From UTCFX2 sp002050125 (GTDB lineage Bacteria > Chloroflexota > Anaerolineae > Anaerolineales > UBA4823), in contig JAOSJQ010000001.1 of the NCBI GenBank assembly GCA_027494035.1, positions 372,001 through 436,000 of the forward strand: 64,000 bases of DNA, in the 5' to 3' direction. A program made the position numbers and the translations under genes. Position 1 is the stretch's first letter; each line of letters starts with the position of its first letter. Under the pieces are notes generated by a model that was not told the origin of the DNA, ran no database searches, and worked only from the letters and a program-made list of their open reading frames with translations. Of the stretch, positions 36,885 through 45,807 are shown piece after piece.

Positions 36885-37357
36885 CTAAACGACGATCTCT
36901 TCAGCGGCTTCGGGCAGTTCGTAGCCGAACGCGCGCAGGCGCTTCTTGAGGTCAGCCAGGGATTTGCGACCGAAACCGTCGATCGCCAACAGCGAGCCCT
37001 CGCCTTCAGCCATTTTCTCGAGCGCCAGACCGACGCTCTTGATCCCAGCTTTGGCGAGCGCTTCGGTTGCCCGCGTCCCCAGATCCAGATCGGCGATCGG
37101 GCGGTCGAGCGAGGTGCGGGCAGCCTGCCGCGCTTCGGCATCGCTAATGTACTGCTGGCGCGCCTGCAGCTTCTTATAGAAGCGGTCCACCTGCCCTCGG
37201 TATCGACGATGCGCTGCTCGCCCGTAAAGAAGGGGTGGCATTTGGAGCAAACGTCGGTGCGAATGACCTTTTTGGTCGAACCGGTGGTCCAGGTATTGCC
37301 GCACGCGCAGATGACCTGGGCGTCCGGATAGTAAGTGGGGTGAATATCCTTTTTCAT
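36885..37357 (-). CDS. rpmE: Ribosomal protein L31 fused to an RNA-polymerase alpha-CTD-like domain (one-base frame break)
   Basis: Restored length 157 residues when one G is added near 37194-37196 (minus strand GAGGG before CAGGTGGAC). Residues about 1-68 are bL31: KKDIHPTYYPDAQVICACG, the C+ zinc cysteines CxCG and VCSKCHPFFTGEQ, and VDRFYKKL. Residues about 85-152 read like the RNA polymerase alpha C-terminal domain: RPIADLDLGTRATEALAKAG, IKSVG and IDGFGRKSLADLKKRLRAFG, retaining the Arg, Gly-x-Lys-Ser and helix pattern that binds DNA in alpha. Normal L31 is about 70 residues. The extension follows translation in-frame only if the break is an error. Confidence 0.8.
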
Positions 37358-37369
37358 CGTTAAAAACCT

Positions 37370-37645
37370 TTACTGAGACTGTTGCAATTCTGCGAGCGGG
37401 ATCACGCTGACGCGCTTCCGATTATCGCGAATATTTTCATACACCACAATGCCCTCTGCGATGGCGAAGAGGGTATCGTCTTTGCCGACATCCACGTTCT
37501 TGCCGGGCTTAATCCGCGTTCCGCGCTGGCGAACCAGAATGTTGCCGGATAGGACGTGCTCGCCGCCGAACTTCTTAACGCCCAGGCGCTGGCTTTGACT
37601 GTCGCGACCGTTGCGGCTGGAACCACCGCCTTTTTTGTGTGCCAT
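37370..37645 (-). CDS. rpmA: Ribosomal protein L27
   Basis: 91 residues. MAHKKGGGSSRNGRDSQSQR and GEHVLSGNILVRQRGTRIKPG are invariant bL27 features. It begins directly with the mature N-terminus, lacking the cleaved Firmicutes extension. Middle gene of L21-L27-L31. Confidence 0.97.
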   Translation of the reverse strand: MAHKKGGGSSRNGRDSQSQRLGVKKFGGEHVLSGNILVRQRGTRIKPGKNVDVGKDDTLFAIAEGIVVYENIRDNRKRVSVIPLAELQQSQ

Positions 37646-37675
37646 TTTTACCTCTCTCTCAAAACCGGTGACCGG

Positions 37676-37996
37676 CTATGCTTTCAAAGCGATCGCGTTG
37701 ATTTCCAAACGCGTGTATTTTTGACGGTGTCCGGTCTTCACCCGGTAGCGCTTCTTGGGCTTGTAGCGAAAAACAATGATTTTCGGACCCTTGATCTGGG
37801 CGACAACCGTTGCCTGGACGCTTGCCCCATCGACCAGCGGCGTACCCACGCTGACCGCCTCGCCGTCCACCACCAGCAACACTCTTTCGAGGTTCACCTG
37901 TTCGCCAGCTTCGGCTTTGAAGTAATCCACTTCGATGCTTCCGCCTTCGACGGCTTTGTATTGCTTGCCGCCATCTTCCACGATTGCGTATTTCAT
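37676..37996 (-). CDS. rplU: Ribosomal protein L21
   Basis: 106 residues from ATG 37996 after TTGGAGGAAGC; a reading from 38017 is not needed. MKYAIVEDGGKQYKAVEG and KIIVFRYKPKKRYRVKTGHRQKYT-type C-terminus define bL21. First gene of the ribosomal operon with a consensus promoter upstream. Confidence 0.97.
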   Translation of the reverse strand: MKYAIVEDGGKQYKAVEGGSIEVDYFKAEAGEQVNLERVLLVVDGEAVSVGTPLVDGASVQATVVAQIKGPKIIVFRYKPKKRYRVKTGHRQKYTRLEINAIALKA

Positions 37997-38140
37997 AAAG
38001 CTTCCTCCAAGCTTCACTTCACCGCCCCTACCGCGCTTGCGTTGCAGCGACTGCCGACCGGCGCGCCGTTGAACGGGGAAGTTGGGGATTTGACCACAAG
38101 AATAATGCTCCGGCTCTTATCCTGGGACGGAGCGGGCTGT

Positions 38141-38169
38141 ATTATACCGGCTTACGCTGTGCGTGTCAA
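38141..38169 (-). promoter_or_regulatory. Perfect consensus sigma70 promoter of rplU-rpmA-rpmE
   Basis: TTGACA (38164-38169), exactly 17 bp, TATAAT (38141-38146) on the minus strand. The RNA would start near 38134, leaving a leader of about 138 nt before rplU that could carry an L21-type autoregulatory site (not demonstrated). Confidence 0.85.
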
Positions 38170-38623
38170 TAAAAAGCCGCGCTTAAAAATGGGTAAAATA
38201 TGGGGATTGAAAAAGCAAACCGCAGCGAAGGTCCAGCCGAGCGCTCTAATCCCGTCCCCTTACCCTTCAGGTCAAGATTGTCAAAACTCAAGTAACTAAT
38301 GTCATTTTAATTTTATACCATTTATCAGGTTGACTTTTTGCAATTTGTGTGTCAATAATGGTATGCTTAGGTTAAATCTTTGACCTAAGCAGTACGCGCA
38401 AGGATCGCCCCGTTTTTCTAGGCTTGCAGACCCGGAAACGCTCGCGAAGTTATCGAGCGATGTTTCTAAGAGAGGAGACGCCATTAACAATCCATCCAAA
38501 CTTTTTCCGCCCTGAGATCAGTTGTAAATTCTAGCTCTTCACTTACATTCACCAACAACATTTGCTGCCATACAATACTCACAGTTTTCCATCCACACTC
38601 ACAAAGCTCTTGGAGGCCTTATT
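38170..38623. other. Intergenic region between the L21 promoter and the DUF5058 cassette
   Basis: No convincing gene. It contains the inverted repeat listed next and A/T-rich stretches after 38500 that may carry the promoter of the plus-strand cassette. No clean -35/-10 pair was found. Confidence 0.5.
38365..38390. repeat. Inverted repeat, possible operator
   Basis: GCTTAGGT (38365-38372) and ACCTAAGC (38383-38390) are perfect 8-bp arms about a 10-nt centre. It lies about 234 bp before the cassette start. Confidence 0.45.
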
Positions 38624-39342
38624 ATGGAATGGAAAGAGATTGCTAACCAGCCCTGGATCTGGATTTCGGGTGCGCTATTAGCAGTTGTAGCGCTTTATCA
38701 GTGTACTTATTTTATGATGAAAGCGCTGCGGATCATGCGCGCCCATGGCATGGATCAAAAACAGATAATGGGTGTGTTCCGGGGGCAACCATCACCTCGA
38801 TTGGCCCGATTTTGTCCGAAATCTTCGTGATGATCGCACTGGTAACCGCGTTGAGCGCTGGCTTCGCCTGGCAGCGCGAGGGGGCAGCGGTAGGATCGGT
38901 CTTCACAGAACTGATCCAGGCATCGAACGCTGCCGTTGGCGCCGGTCAGGAATTCGGCGGGGAAAACTTTAACGCGATCGGCTTTGCAAACGTCGTGTTT
39001 GTCATGAACGTCTCCTGCATCGGCTGGCTGCTTGTCACAGCGCTGTTTACCCCATCGCTCGGCAAAGCCCGTGAAAAAATCGGCGGCGGCGACGCCACCT
39101 GGCTGTCCATTTTGACGGTTTGCGCCACGCTGGGCATCTTTGGCTACTATGCAGCCACGAATTTAGCCAAGATGAGGGTACCCAAGACCGTACCAGTGGG
39201 AATAGCCACCATCGCCGGCGGAATCCTCGCAGTCTTCTTTTTCAAACTTGCCGATTGGATTAATGTTCCGCGCCTGAAAGAGTGGGCGCTGGGGCTGGCG
39301 ATGTTCGGCGGCATGATCATTGGCAAACTAATCGCTGGGTAG
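38624..39342 (+). CDS. DUF5058-family membrane protein (one-base frame break)
   Basis: Reading G6 for G5 at 38781-38785 unites two frames into 239 residues, the expected DUF5058 length. The join gives GVFRGATITSIGPILSE, a family-like motif. Five or six membrane helices; the ATG follows TTGGAGGCC. The family is annotated only as unknown, often found as a transporter-like pair. The next gene is another membrane protein and the third an M20 peptidase, a consistent uptake-and-hydrolysis layout (inference). Confidence 0.72.
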
Positions 39343-39359
39343 AGGCAGAGGAGAAAACC

Positions 39360-40106
39360 ATGGCAACCATGACTGCTTCAAAACCTGCCCCTGGGAAAAA
39401 CCTAGTGGATATGCAGGATATTGACGACGAGACCTACTTGAACGATTTCACCAAACCGATTCATCGTGTGGGTCGGGCAACCAACTTGTTAGCCGCCTTG
39501 CTGATGTTTCTTCCATCGGTTTGGCTGCTGATCCAGTACGGGCTTTTCCCGCCGCTGCAGGCGATCCTGCTCGGCATGGGACTTGCGCTGACCTATGCCG
39601 TGCCATTCTGGATCATCGAACCGATCTCGTATTACCCAACCCTGGGTGACGCGGGAACCTATATGTCCTTCCTGGCGGGCAATATCTCGAACATGCGTCT
39701 GCCCTGCGCCGCAGTCGCCCAGGAAGTTGCCGGGGTCGAAGAAGGCAGCCGCAAAGGCGAATTGGTGGCGACTATCGGTATCTCGGTATCGATCTGGTTG
39801 AGCATCCTCGCCGTATTAATCGGCGCCATCGCGACTGGCTTAATCGTCGAAACATTCCCACCCGCGGTGCAAGACGCTTTCAAAACCTACCTGCTTCCTG
39901 CGGTCTTTGGCGCCGTGTTCGGTCAGTTTATGCTGCGCGGTTTTAAGTACGCCCCGGTGGCTTTGATCCTGCCCTTGATCGGCGTCCTGCTCAAATGGCC
40001 ATCCTATGTCACGATCCCGCTGGCGGTGTTCGGAACGATTATATTCGGGCGGCTGCTCTATCGCAAAGGAACGACGACCGCCACAGAAGGAGATTTCAAA
40101 CCATGA
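39360..40106 (+). CDS. Membrane protein paired with DUF5058
   Basis: 248 residues from ATG 39360 (AGAGGAGAAAACC upstream). A charged N-terminal 45 residues precede about six membrane helices. The pattern ISYYPTLGDAGTYMSFLAGN recalls the GATITSIGP turn of the partner, suggesting related halves of a transporter. No known transporter family was recognised. Stop overlaps the peptidase start (ATGA). Confidence 0.65.
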   Translation: MATMTASKPAPGKNLVDMQDIDDETYLNDFTKPIHRVGRATNLLAALLMFLPSVWLLIQYGLFPPLQAILLGMGLALTYAVPFWIIEPISYYPTLGDAGTYMSFLAGNISNMRLPCAAVAQEVAGVEEGSRKGELVATIGISVSIWLSILAVLIGAIATGLIVETFPPAVQDAFKTYLLPAVFGAVFGQFMLRGFKYAPVALILPLIGVLLKWPSYVTIPLAVFGTIIFGRLLYRKGTTTATEGDFKP

Positions 40107-41284
40107 GTGAATTAAAACCAGAGGCTTTGTTTACCAAGGAAATGGAAGACGAGGTCGTCAAGCTCACCCAGGACTTAGTGCGCATGAAAAGTGTGAACCC
40201 GCCCGGCGACGAACGGCGCGTCGCCGAGTTCACCGCGCGCTACCTAGAGGACGCCGGTTTCACGGTGGAGTTCATCGACCACGACGCAGACCGCGCCAGT
40301 ATGCTGGCGCGGCTCAAAGGCAGCGGCGAGGCGCCCGGCGTGCTTTACAGCGCTCATCTGGACACCGTCCCGGTGGGGGCTGAAAAATGGCTGCACGAAC
40401 CTTTCGACGGCGAGATCGCCGACGACAAGATCTGGGGTCGGGGATCGACCGACATGAAATCGGGAATGGCGGCGATCATGGTCTCCGCAAAACTCCTGGC
40501 TAAAGCGAAAGCGCCTTTGAAGGGCGACATCGTGATCGCGTTGACGGCTGGCGAAGAAACGGACAGTCTGGGCGCCGTGGAGGTAGCTAAACGCAAAGAC
40601 CTGGGTCCGCTCCAGGCGCTGATCGTCGCCGAACCTTCAGCGAACGATATCTTTGTGGCTGAGAAAGGCGCCTTGTGGCTTGAAATCGCCACCCATGGAA
40701 AGACCGCCCACGGCTCGATGCCCGATCTGGGTCGCAACGCGATCTTGATGATGGTTGCATTCCTGAACGAGTTCGAAAAACTCGAATTTCCATACACCGA
40801 ACATCCGATGTTGGGCAAATACAGCCGCAGCGTCGACACCATCACCGGCGGTGTGAAAACCAACGTTGTCCCGGATTACTGCGCCATAACGATCGATATG
40901 CGCACCGTCCCAGGACAGGACCACGCGCAGATGGTCAAACAAATCGAGGCGCTGTTTGCCCAGCTTCAAGCGAAGATGCCCGACTTCAAAGCCACCGTGA
41001 CCGTGATCAACGACCGCCCGCCGGTCACCACACCTGTGGACGACCCGGCTGTAACGAAGTTCAACGCCGCCCTCGCCGAGGCAGTTGGCAAGGCTACTGA
41101 ACCAAAAGGCGTGCGGTACTACACCGATGCCGCCGCTTTAGCCCCCGCGCTGAACCTGCCGATGATCATTTGCGGACCGGGCCGCGCGGAGCTATGCCAC
41201 GTACCCAATGAATATGTTGACATCGACTTGCTGGTACAGGCGGTAAAGATCTATACGCTGGCGACCCTCAAGTACCTGGGGTAA
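40103..41284 (+). CDS. M20-family metallopeptidase (ArgE/DapE/carboxypeptidase-G2-like)
   Basis: 393 residues. Metal-binding YSAHLDTVPVG, GRGSTDMKSG and the catalytic glutamate in LTAGEETDS are complete, and a dimerisation insert (HGKTAHGSMPDLGRNA) is present. It removes an N-acyl group or terminal residue from small peptides or amino acid derivatives. Coupled by 4 bp to a membrane protein, which points to a peptide or acyl-amino acid uptake cassette. Confidence 0.9.
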   Translation: MSELKPEALFTKEMEDEVVKLTQDLVRMKSVNPPGDERRVAEFTARYLEDAGFTVEFIDHDADRASMLARLKGSGEAPGVLYSAHLDTVPVGAEKWLHEPFDGEIADDKIWGRGSTDMKSGMAAIMVSAKLLAKAKAPLKGDIVIALTAGEETDSLGAVEVAKRKDLGPLQALIVAEPSANDIFVAEKGALWLEIATHGKTAHGSMPDLGRNAILMMVAFLNEFEKLEFPYTEHPMLGKYSRSVDTITGGVKTNVVPDYCAITIDMRTVPGQDHAQMVKQIEALFAQLQAKMPDFKATVTVINDRPPVTTPVDDPAVTKFNAALAEAVGKATEPKGVRYYTDAAALAPALNLPMIICGPGRAELCHVPNEYVDIDLLVQAVKIYTLATLKYLG

Positions 41285-41327
41285 TTCGGCAGCCAACAAA
41301 ACCATCCCAAGCTGTTCTGGGATACAG

Positions 41328-41368
41328 GTGGGAGGCGTTGAGATGCTTTGCATTTCAACGCCTCCCAC
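41328..41368 (+). terminator. Strong hairpin after the M20 cassette
   Basis: About 19 paired bases, mostly uninterrupted, around a TTT loop. It begins 44 bp after the peptidase stop. No T-tract follows, so it may protect RNA 3' ends or stop transcription with Rho rather than be an intrinsic terminator. Confidence 0.6.
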
Positions 41369-41511
41369 GCTGGCTGGGCGTTTAGGGGTTACTACGCCGC
41401 TGCCTATCCTCTGGAGTTCTATCAGGATAACGCGCGCTTTTTCCCCATCCAGTTGGTTTGTTCAACTTTTAAGAAGTCATTCTTTCAAGATGTTATTCGT
41501 CCACTTATCCG

Positions 41512-41525
41512 GTGACACCTGTCAC
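41512..41525. promoter_or_regulatory. Palindrome upstream of the Crp/Fnr regulator
   Basis: GTGACA-CC-TGTCAC, perfect 6-bp arms, 83 bp before the GTG start at 41609. It may be an operator for the regulator's own gene; different from the TTGAY-N4-RTYAA boxes found in the electron-transfer island. Confidence 0.4.
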
Positions 41526-41608
41526 TTTCGCCAGTCCTATATCGACCTATAATACTAACTAACCGCCTGACGCTTTTATTCCAACGAAAGGATGGTGAAG
41601 AAGAACTC

Positions 41609-42385
41609 GTGAATTTTGACGTCCCCCATCTAGTTCAATATATCGCCAGGGTAAAGCATTTCAAGCGCATGTCCCTGCTTGATCTGACCTCGATCGTTTC
41701 AGCGGGTCAGGTTGTGCATTACAAGAAGGGGGAAACCATTTTACGAGAAGATGAGGAATGCAGCGGTCTGTTTGTGCTGTTTTCAGGTGAAATATATTTA
41801 TGCCGTACCAGCCCGCAAGGTCAGATGACCATCCTGTCGGCAATCCGCCCGATTATTATGTTCAATGAAGTGGCTGTGATCGATTGCGGACCAAACCCCT
41901 ATACCGCTATCGCCGCCAGCGATTGCACCGCGTGGCGCGTGAGCAACGAACGCTTTCAGAGATTGATGGACACCTATCCCCAGCTTGGCATGAGTCTGCT
42001 CAAAGTCTTGGCAAGGCGCACCCGCACCCTGATCGCGCATTGCGAAGACCTCACTTTTCGCTCGGTTATGGGTCGAACCGCCAAGCTGCTGCTCACCTTG
42101 AGTGAAGACGGGACAAAAGCGATCGACCGGCGCGAGCAAAACAACCTCGTGCTGGCGGCGAAGGTCGCGACTGCGCCCGAAGCGGTCTGCCGCTCGCTGC
42201 GCCTGCTGCGCCAGGAGAAAGTCATCATCTGCTCGCGCTCTTGGATCAAAGTGAATTCAATCGACCGGCTTACCCGGTATTCTCAGACAGGCCCCGAATG
42301 GCCAAAAGAGTCTTGTGATTGCGATTCGCGCGATCTAGATGAGCCCAGGGTGTCAGTAAACCCGCAAGACATCAGCATGAATTGA
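41609..42385 (+). CDS. Crp/Fnr-family transcriptional regulator
   Basis: 258 residues, GTG start. Residues about 18-135 are a cyclic-nucleotide-binding-type beta roll (QVVHYKKGETILREDEECSGLFVLFSGEIYL). Residues about 165-225 form a Crp-type helix-turn-helix, with VATAPEAVCRSLRLLRQEKVI as the recognition region. It lacks the N-terminal cysteine cluster of classical FNR; two cysteines (CSGLF and ASDCTAW) and a C-terminal SCDCDSRDLD motif are present, so redox sensing is possible but unproven. It ends 30 bp from the NapH-like gene, convergent. Likely regulator of the nearby FNR-type boxes. Confidence 0.85.
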   Translation: MNFDVPHLVQYIARVKHFKRMSLLDLTSIVSAGQVVHYKKGETILREDEECSGLFVLFSGEIYLCRTSPQGQMTILSAIRPIIMFNEVAVIDCGPNPYTAIAASDCTAWRVSNERFQRLMDTYPQLGMSLLKVLARRTRTLIAHCEDLTFRSVMGRTAKLLLTLSEDGTKAIDRREQNNLVLAAKVATAPEAVCRSLRLLRQEKVIICSRSWIKVNSIDRLTRYSQTGPEWPKESCDCDSRDLDEPRVSVNPQDISMN

Positions 42386-42415
42386 CCGCAGTCCCTCCTG
42401 ATGGATTTCCGGGGC

Positions 42416-43366
42416 TCATAAAACGCGCAATTTGATCGCCTTTGCCGGGCAGCGCTCGTAACATTCAAGACATTTGGTGCATTCCGGCAAGCCGGTCTTT
42501 TCATCAGCCAGCTTGCCGATGTTGATTCCTTCAGAGCACACCTGTTCACACGCTTTGCAATTGACGCCGCGGGTGATCAGGCATTTGGTCTGCAAAACTC
42601 GCAGCCGAAAAGTGCGGTTGAAGCGGCTGAACAAACTGTACATTGCGCCCAGGGGGCAGATCGTACTGCACCATTTACGCAGCACAAAAAACTCGATCAC
42701 CAGCATCGCTGGGAAGATCAGGAGTTCGATCCCCGGCGTGGACGAATTAATCAATCGAACTACCGCAAAAATCGTGCCGAAGGTCAGCCCAATCGGACAG
42801 ATCAGGCAAAATACTGGAAAACCAAAAATATAGGACGAAACCAGCGTCCCGACCAAGACCGCCAGACTGATGTATTTCCCCTCACTTGAGGCTGCGCCAA
42901 GGCTTCCGTTGTTCCTGTGGTTGTTTGAGCCAGCATGATTGACGACATTGCCCTCGTTCAACCCCAACCTGGCGCGGATGCCGCGCAGCGGTTGAAACTT
43001 GATCTTATTTCGCAAGGTAGTGTAAATCGAACCTGGGCAAATCCAGCCGCAGAAAGCGCGCCCAACCAAAATAATCAGCACGATCGCCACCGCGACGCCG
43101 GGCAGCAATTTCGGCAGCCAGCTCTTGCTGGCTAAAGCCATCCCCAAGTAGCCCAGGGGACAGGTGAAACCGAGAAATCCTTCCCCGAACACACAGGCGG
43201 TGCCAAAACCAGATTTATAAACCGCCTGCGAAGCGACCACCCCAACGATGATCGCGGCGGTGAGCACACGCAGCGCCCAGATAGGAACAATGGGCTTCTT
43301 GCGCTTTTCCAGGGTTGGCTTTTCGGCGTTATTCGATTGTGGCTGTAATGGTTGTGTAATCGTCAT
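42416..43366 (-). CDS. NapH/NosR-type membrane 4Fe-4S ferredoxin
   Basis: 316 residues. Several membrane helices carry CxxxCP pairs (CGWICPGS, CLICPIG, CSTICPLG), as in NapH. The C-terminus has two 4Fe-4S motifs: CKACEQVCSEG with a distal Cys, and CTKCLECYERCP. NapH-type proteins take electrons from menaquinol in the membrane and pass them to a soluble ferredoxin. Last gene of the minus-strand operon. Confidence 0.85.
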   Translation of the reverse strand: MTITQPLQPQSNNAEKPTLEKRKKPIVPIWALRVLTAAIIVGVVASQAVYKSGFGTACVFGEGFLGFTCPLGYLGMALASKSWLPKLLPGVAVAIVLIILVGRAFCGWICPGSIYTTLRNKIKFQPLRGIRARLGLNEGNVVNHAGSNNHRNNGSLGAASSEGKYISLAVLVGTLVSSYIFGFPVFCLICPIGLTFGTIFAVVRLINSSTPGIELLIFPAMLVIEFFVLRKWCSTICPLGAMYSLFSRFNRTFRLRVLQTKCLITRGVNCKACEQVCSEGINIGKLADEKTGLPECTKCLECYERCPAKAIKLRVL

Positions 43367-43381
43367 GATGCGCTTGTCCGA

Positions 43382-44011
43382 TCAAATTTGTTCAAGTTCC
43401 GGCGAATTTTCGGGGAACACGACGATCCCCTTGGTAAAGCCCTTTTTTGCGGTGAGGGCGCAAATCTTCTCGCAAATTCCGCAACCGACGCACAATTCTG
43501 GCTTGACATACGGTCGGTTTTGGCGGTCTAACGCAATCGCGCGAAATGGGCATTGACCAACACAGCGGTTACACGATCTGTCCAGCCAGACAACGCAGCG
43601 GGTCTCGAGCACTTTGGCAATCCCAATGCGCACCTCGCTCTGACTGATCGGCGCCAGCGCTCCCGTCGGGCAGATCTGGGTACATTCCATACACAAGTTG
43701 CAGTAGTTATCGCCAAAATCGAGGCGCGGGGTGCCAACGCTGCCCGGGTCTTCCTCGAAATGGACCGGGAAAATCACCTTCTGCGGACAAATATCCTCGC
43801 ATTTTCCGCAGGCGATGCAGAGCGAGCGAAAATGCTCCTCGGACAGCGCCCCGGGTGGTCGGAGCATTTGATCGCCTTTTCCAATGAATTTGAAGATACC
43901 ACCCAGTCCGAGCATGGCTGCCGCGCCGCCCGCCACTCCCAGGAAAGCCTTGCGGCTCAACGGCTTTTCAGACGAATTCTCACCCGCCTTATTTGTAGCG
44001 TCATTGTTCAT
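43382..44011 (-). CDS. NapG-like periplasmic 4Fe-4S ferredoxin
   Basis: About 209 residues from ATG 44011 (a longer reading to 44098 is possible). The N-terminal LSRKAFLGVAGGAAAMLGLGG looks like a Tat signal, but has R-K rather than R-R. Four iron-sulfur motifs follow: CIACGKCEDICP, CNLCMECTQICP, CNRCVGQCP and CVGCGICEKIC. With the NapH-like partner it should form a quinol-oxidising module outside the membrane. Confidence 0.85.
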   Translation of the reverse strand: MNNDATNKAGENSSEKPLSRKAFLGVAGGAAAMLGLGGIFKFIGKGDQMLRPPGALSEEHFRSLCIACGKCEDICPQKVIFPVHFEEDPGSVGTPRLDFGDNYCNLCMECTQICPTGALAPISQSEVRIGIAKVLETRCVVWLDRSCNRCVGQCPFRAIALDRQNRPYVKPELCVGCGICEKICALTAKKGFTKGIVVFPENSPELEQI

Positions 44012-44121
44012 GATGAGAAAGCCCGTTCCTTCCTGTTTTTCATCTATTTTGCGATCCTCCTGCAGCCCGGTGGAGCAGCAGGAGGATCGCGCCTTCATTC
44101 CTTACGCTAAATCAAGCTGTT

Positions 44122-44838
44122 CTAGCGGCTGGCTTTGCCGGCTGTCGTCCCTTCCTGCAGCCGCTCTTCACGAACAACATCCCGCAGCACGCTGTACAAC
44201 GAGCCCAAACCCCCCAGCACCAACACCGCACCCGCCAGCGCAAGCGGCCACTGAAGCGCCAGCGCCCAGTTTTCGCCGTTGTACGTGTGCGACGGCGCCA
44301 CCCAGATACCCACAGTCAGACACAGGATCCCGCCGACAATTGCCGCCAAGCCAGAGGCTGTGGCGCCGTCAACCCGCCCGGAGGGATTGGTGAAGTCAAC
44401 CCGCTCGCGGATCCCGGGCAGTTTGGTCAAAAGCAACGCGATTAAGGTGACCAGGTTGATCGCAAAAACGACGTTCGCCGGCGTACCTTTGCCCCGCAAG
44501 TTCATCGAAGCCAGGAAGTGAACCAAGTTGACCAGCGTGCCGACGCCCACGACGGCGACGGCGATCTCATAAACCCGCTTCCCGCCTTTCACGAGCGAGA
44601 TTGTCGACCAAACGCCGACGATCCCGACCAGGGTCGTCACGACCACGAACAACTGATAAAGCCACTGATAGTCGTACAGCGCCCACATCGGGGGATACTT
44701 CTTCGTAAAGAAAGCCGCGCAGATCGTTCCAATGCCCCCCAGCAGGTTCATCGCCGCGGTGAGACCCACCAGAACGATGATCACCGTGCGGATGACTTTA
44801 TCTGATTTTTTTCTCCATGATCTTCCCTTTCTCTCCAA
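44122..44838 (-). CDS. Membrane protein of the cytochrome operon
   Basis: 238 residues, about five or six helices, function not recognised. Basic N-terminus RKGRSWRKKSDK. No CxxCH and no clear heme-b histidine pairing. Position between octaheme cytochrome genes and ferredoxin genes (22 bp and about 110 bp gaps) suggests a membrane anchor or quinone-linked subunit. Confidence 0.6.
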   Translation of the reverse strand: MERKGRSWRKKSDKVIRTVIIVLVGLTAAMNLLGGIGTICAAFFTKKYPPMWALYDYQWLYQLFVVVTTLVGIVGVWSTISLVKGGKRVYEIAVAVVGVGTLVNLVHFLASMNLRGKGTPANVVFAINLVTLIALLLTKLPGIRERVDFTNPSGRVDGATASGLAAIVGGILCLTVGIWVAPSHTYNGENWALALQWPLALAGAVLVLGGLGSLYSVLRDVVREERLQEGTTAGKASR

Positions 44839-44860
44839 ACAGATTGATATTGTTAAGCTT

Positions 44861-45777
44861 TTATGGGGCAGTCACTGGCGCTTTTAAGTCCCAGGGATTT
44901 CCGGTGAAATGGCAGCGCTCGCAGGCAGACTCTTTAACGAAGTTGTGGGACGTGAAGGGGATTTGCTTCCCATCCGCGCCGGCTTCAGCCCGGAAGGTGG
45001 TCCAGACCCCATTTGCATCGGGGCCAACCTCTAATTGGCTGCCGTCGTGGCAGGCGACGCAGCTCACATTCTGGTGGTCGGCGTCGTGCCCGGCAATCGG
45101 GGCAGCGGGCTGTGAAAAATCGGCGTGGCACGCCCCATTCGTGCACGAAGCCTGGGCGTTGTGCGCGTCGTGACAATCGGTGCAATCCCTCGCCTGGCAG
45201 TCTCCCTCAACCACGACGCCCTCATGCCCTTCCACATCGACTTTCGTATGGCACTTTAAGCACAGTTCGGTGTTCGAAGCCACTTCAGCGTATTGCTCGA
45301 TCTGAGGGACCTCAAGCCAGGAAATTTCTTCAGACACCTTTTTCTTTTTGATTTCGTGGCAAACGTTGCATTGGATGTTCTGCCATTGTTCCTGGGCGAC
45401 CATCGGCGGCGGCGGTTTTATCTCGAACTTGCAAGAAAAGCAGCTAGGGGGATGTCTTCCATCGTCGGGATATAGTTCACCGGTGAGTGGCAGCGGGCGC
45501 AGACGGTGTTCTCGTTCGACTCCGTAAGCACGAAAGTATCCGAGTGGGGACCGGCTTTCCAATCTGCTTCGATCGCCGCCGGGTCTGCCGGCGCCTTTTC
45601 CGCTGGCGGTTCGGTTGCTGCCGCTTCGGTTGTTTGCGCCTCAGTTGACGGCGCTTCAGCGGTCTGCCCTTCAGGGCTGGCGCCCGGCGCCTCGACCGTC
45701 GCCGGGGCTGGCGCGCTCTGGCAGGCTGCCAGTAACAGTCCAACAAATAAAATACCAATCACAAATTTCCAACGCAT
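44861..45777 (-). CDS. Octaheme c-type cytochrome lipoprotein 2, with a CxxCK site (one-base frame break)
   Basis: Restored to 305 residues by reading C6 for C5 at 45447-45451 (minus strand). Lipobox LLLAAC near residue 19, then an Ala/Thr/Glu/Pro linker. Motifs in order: CARCH, CFSCK, CNVCH, CLKCH, CTDCH, CTNGACH (CX4CH), CVACH and CERCH, so eight potential hemes. The CxxCK recalls the lysine-ligated catalytic heme of cytochrome c nitrite reductases, though its position (second) differs from NrfA. Paralogue of the next upstream gene with the same motif order. Expected to be exposed outside the membrane. Confidence 0.82.
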
Positions 45778-45807
45778 CAGATAAAACTCCTTCTCATTCC
45801 GGCTGGC

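Noticed and set aside
38302..38499. A 65-codon minus-strand reading frame
   Set aside because: No ribosome site, unusual composition, crosses the inverted repeat; no recognisable family.
41512..41525. The GTGACA-CC-TGTCAC palindrome as another FNR box
   Set aside because: Centre is 2 bp and arms differ from TTGAY-N4-RTYAA; it is listed only as a possible operator.
41328..41552. A 74-codon plus-strand reading frame
   Set aside because: Starts inside the strong hairpin and has no domain or ribosome site.
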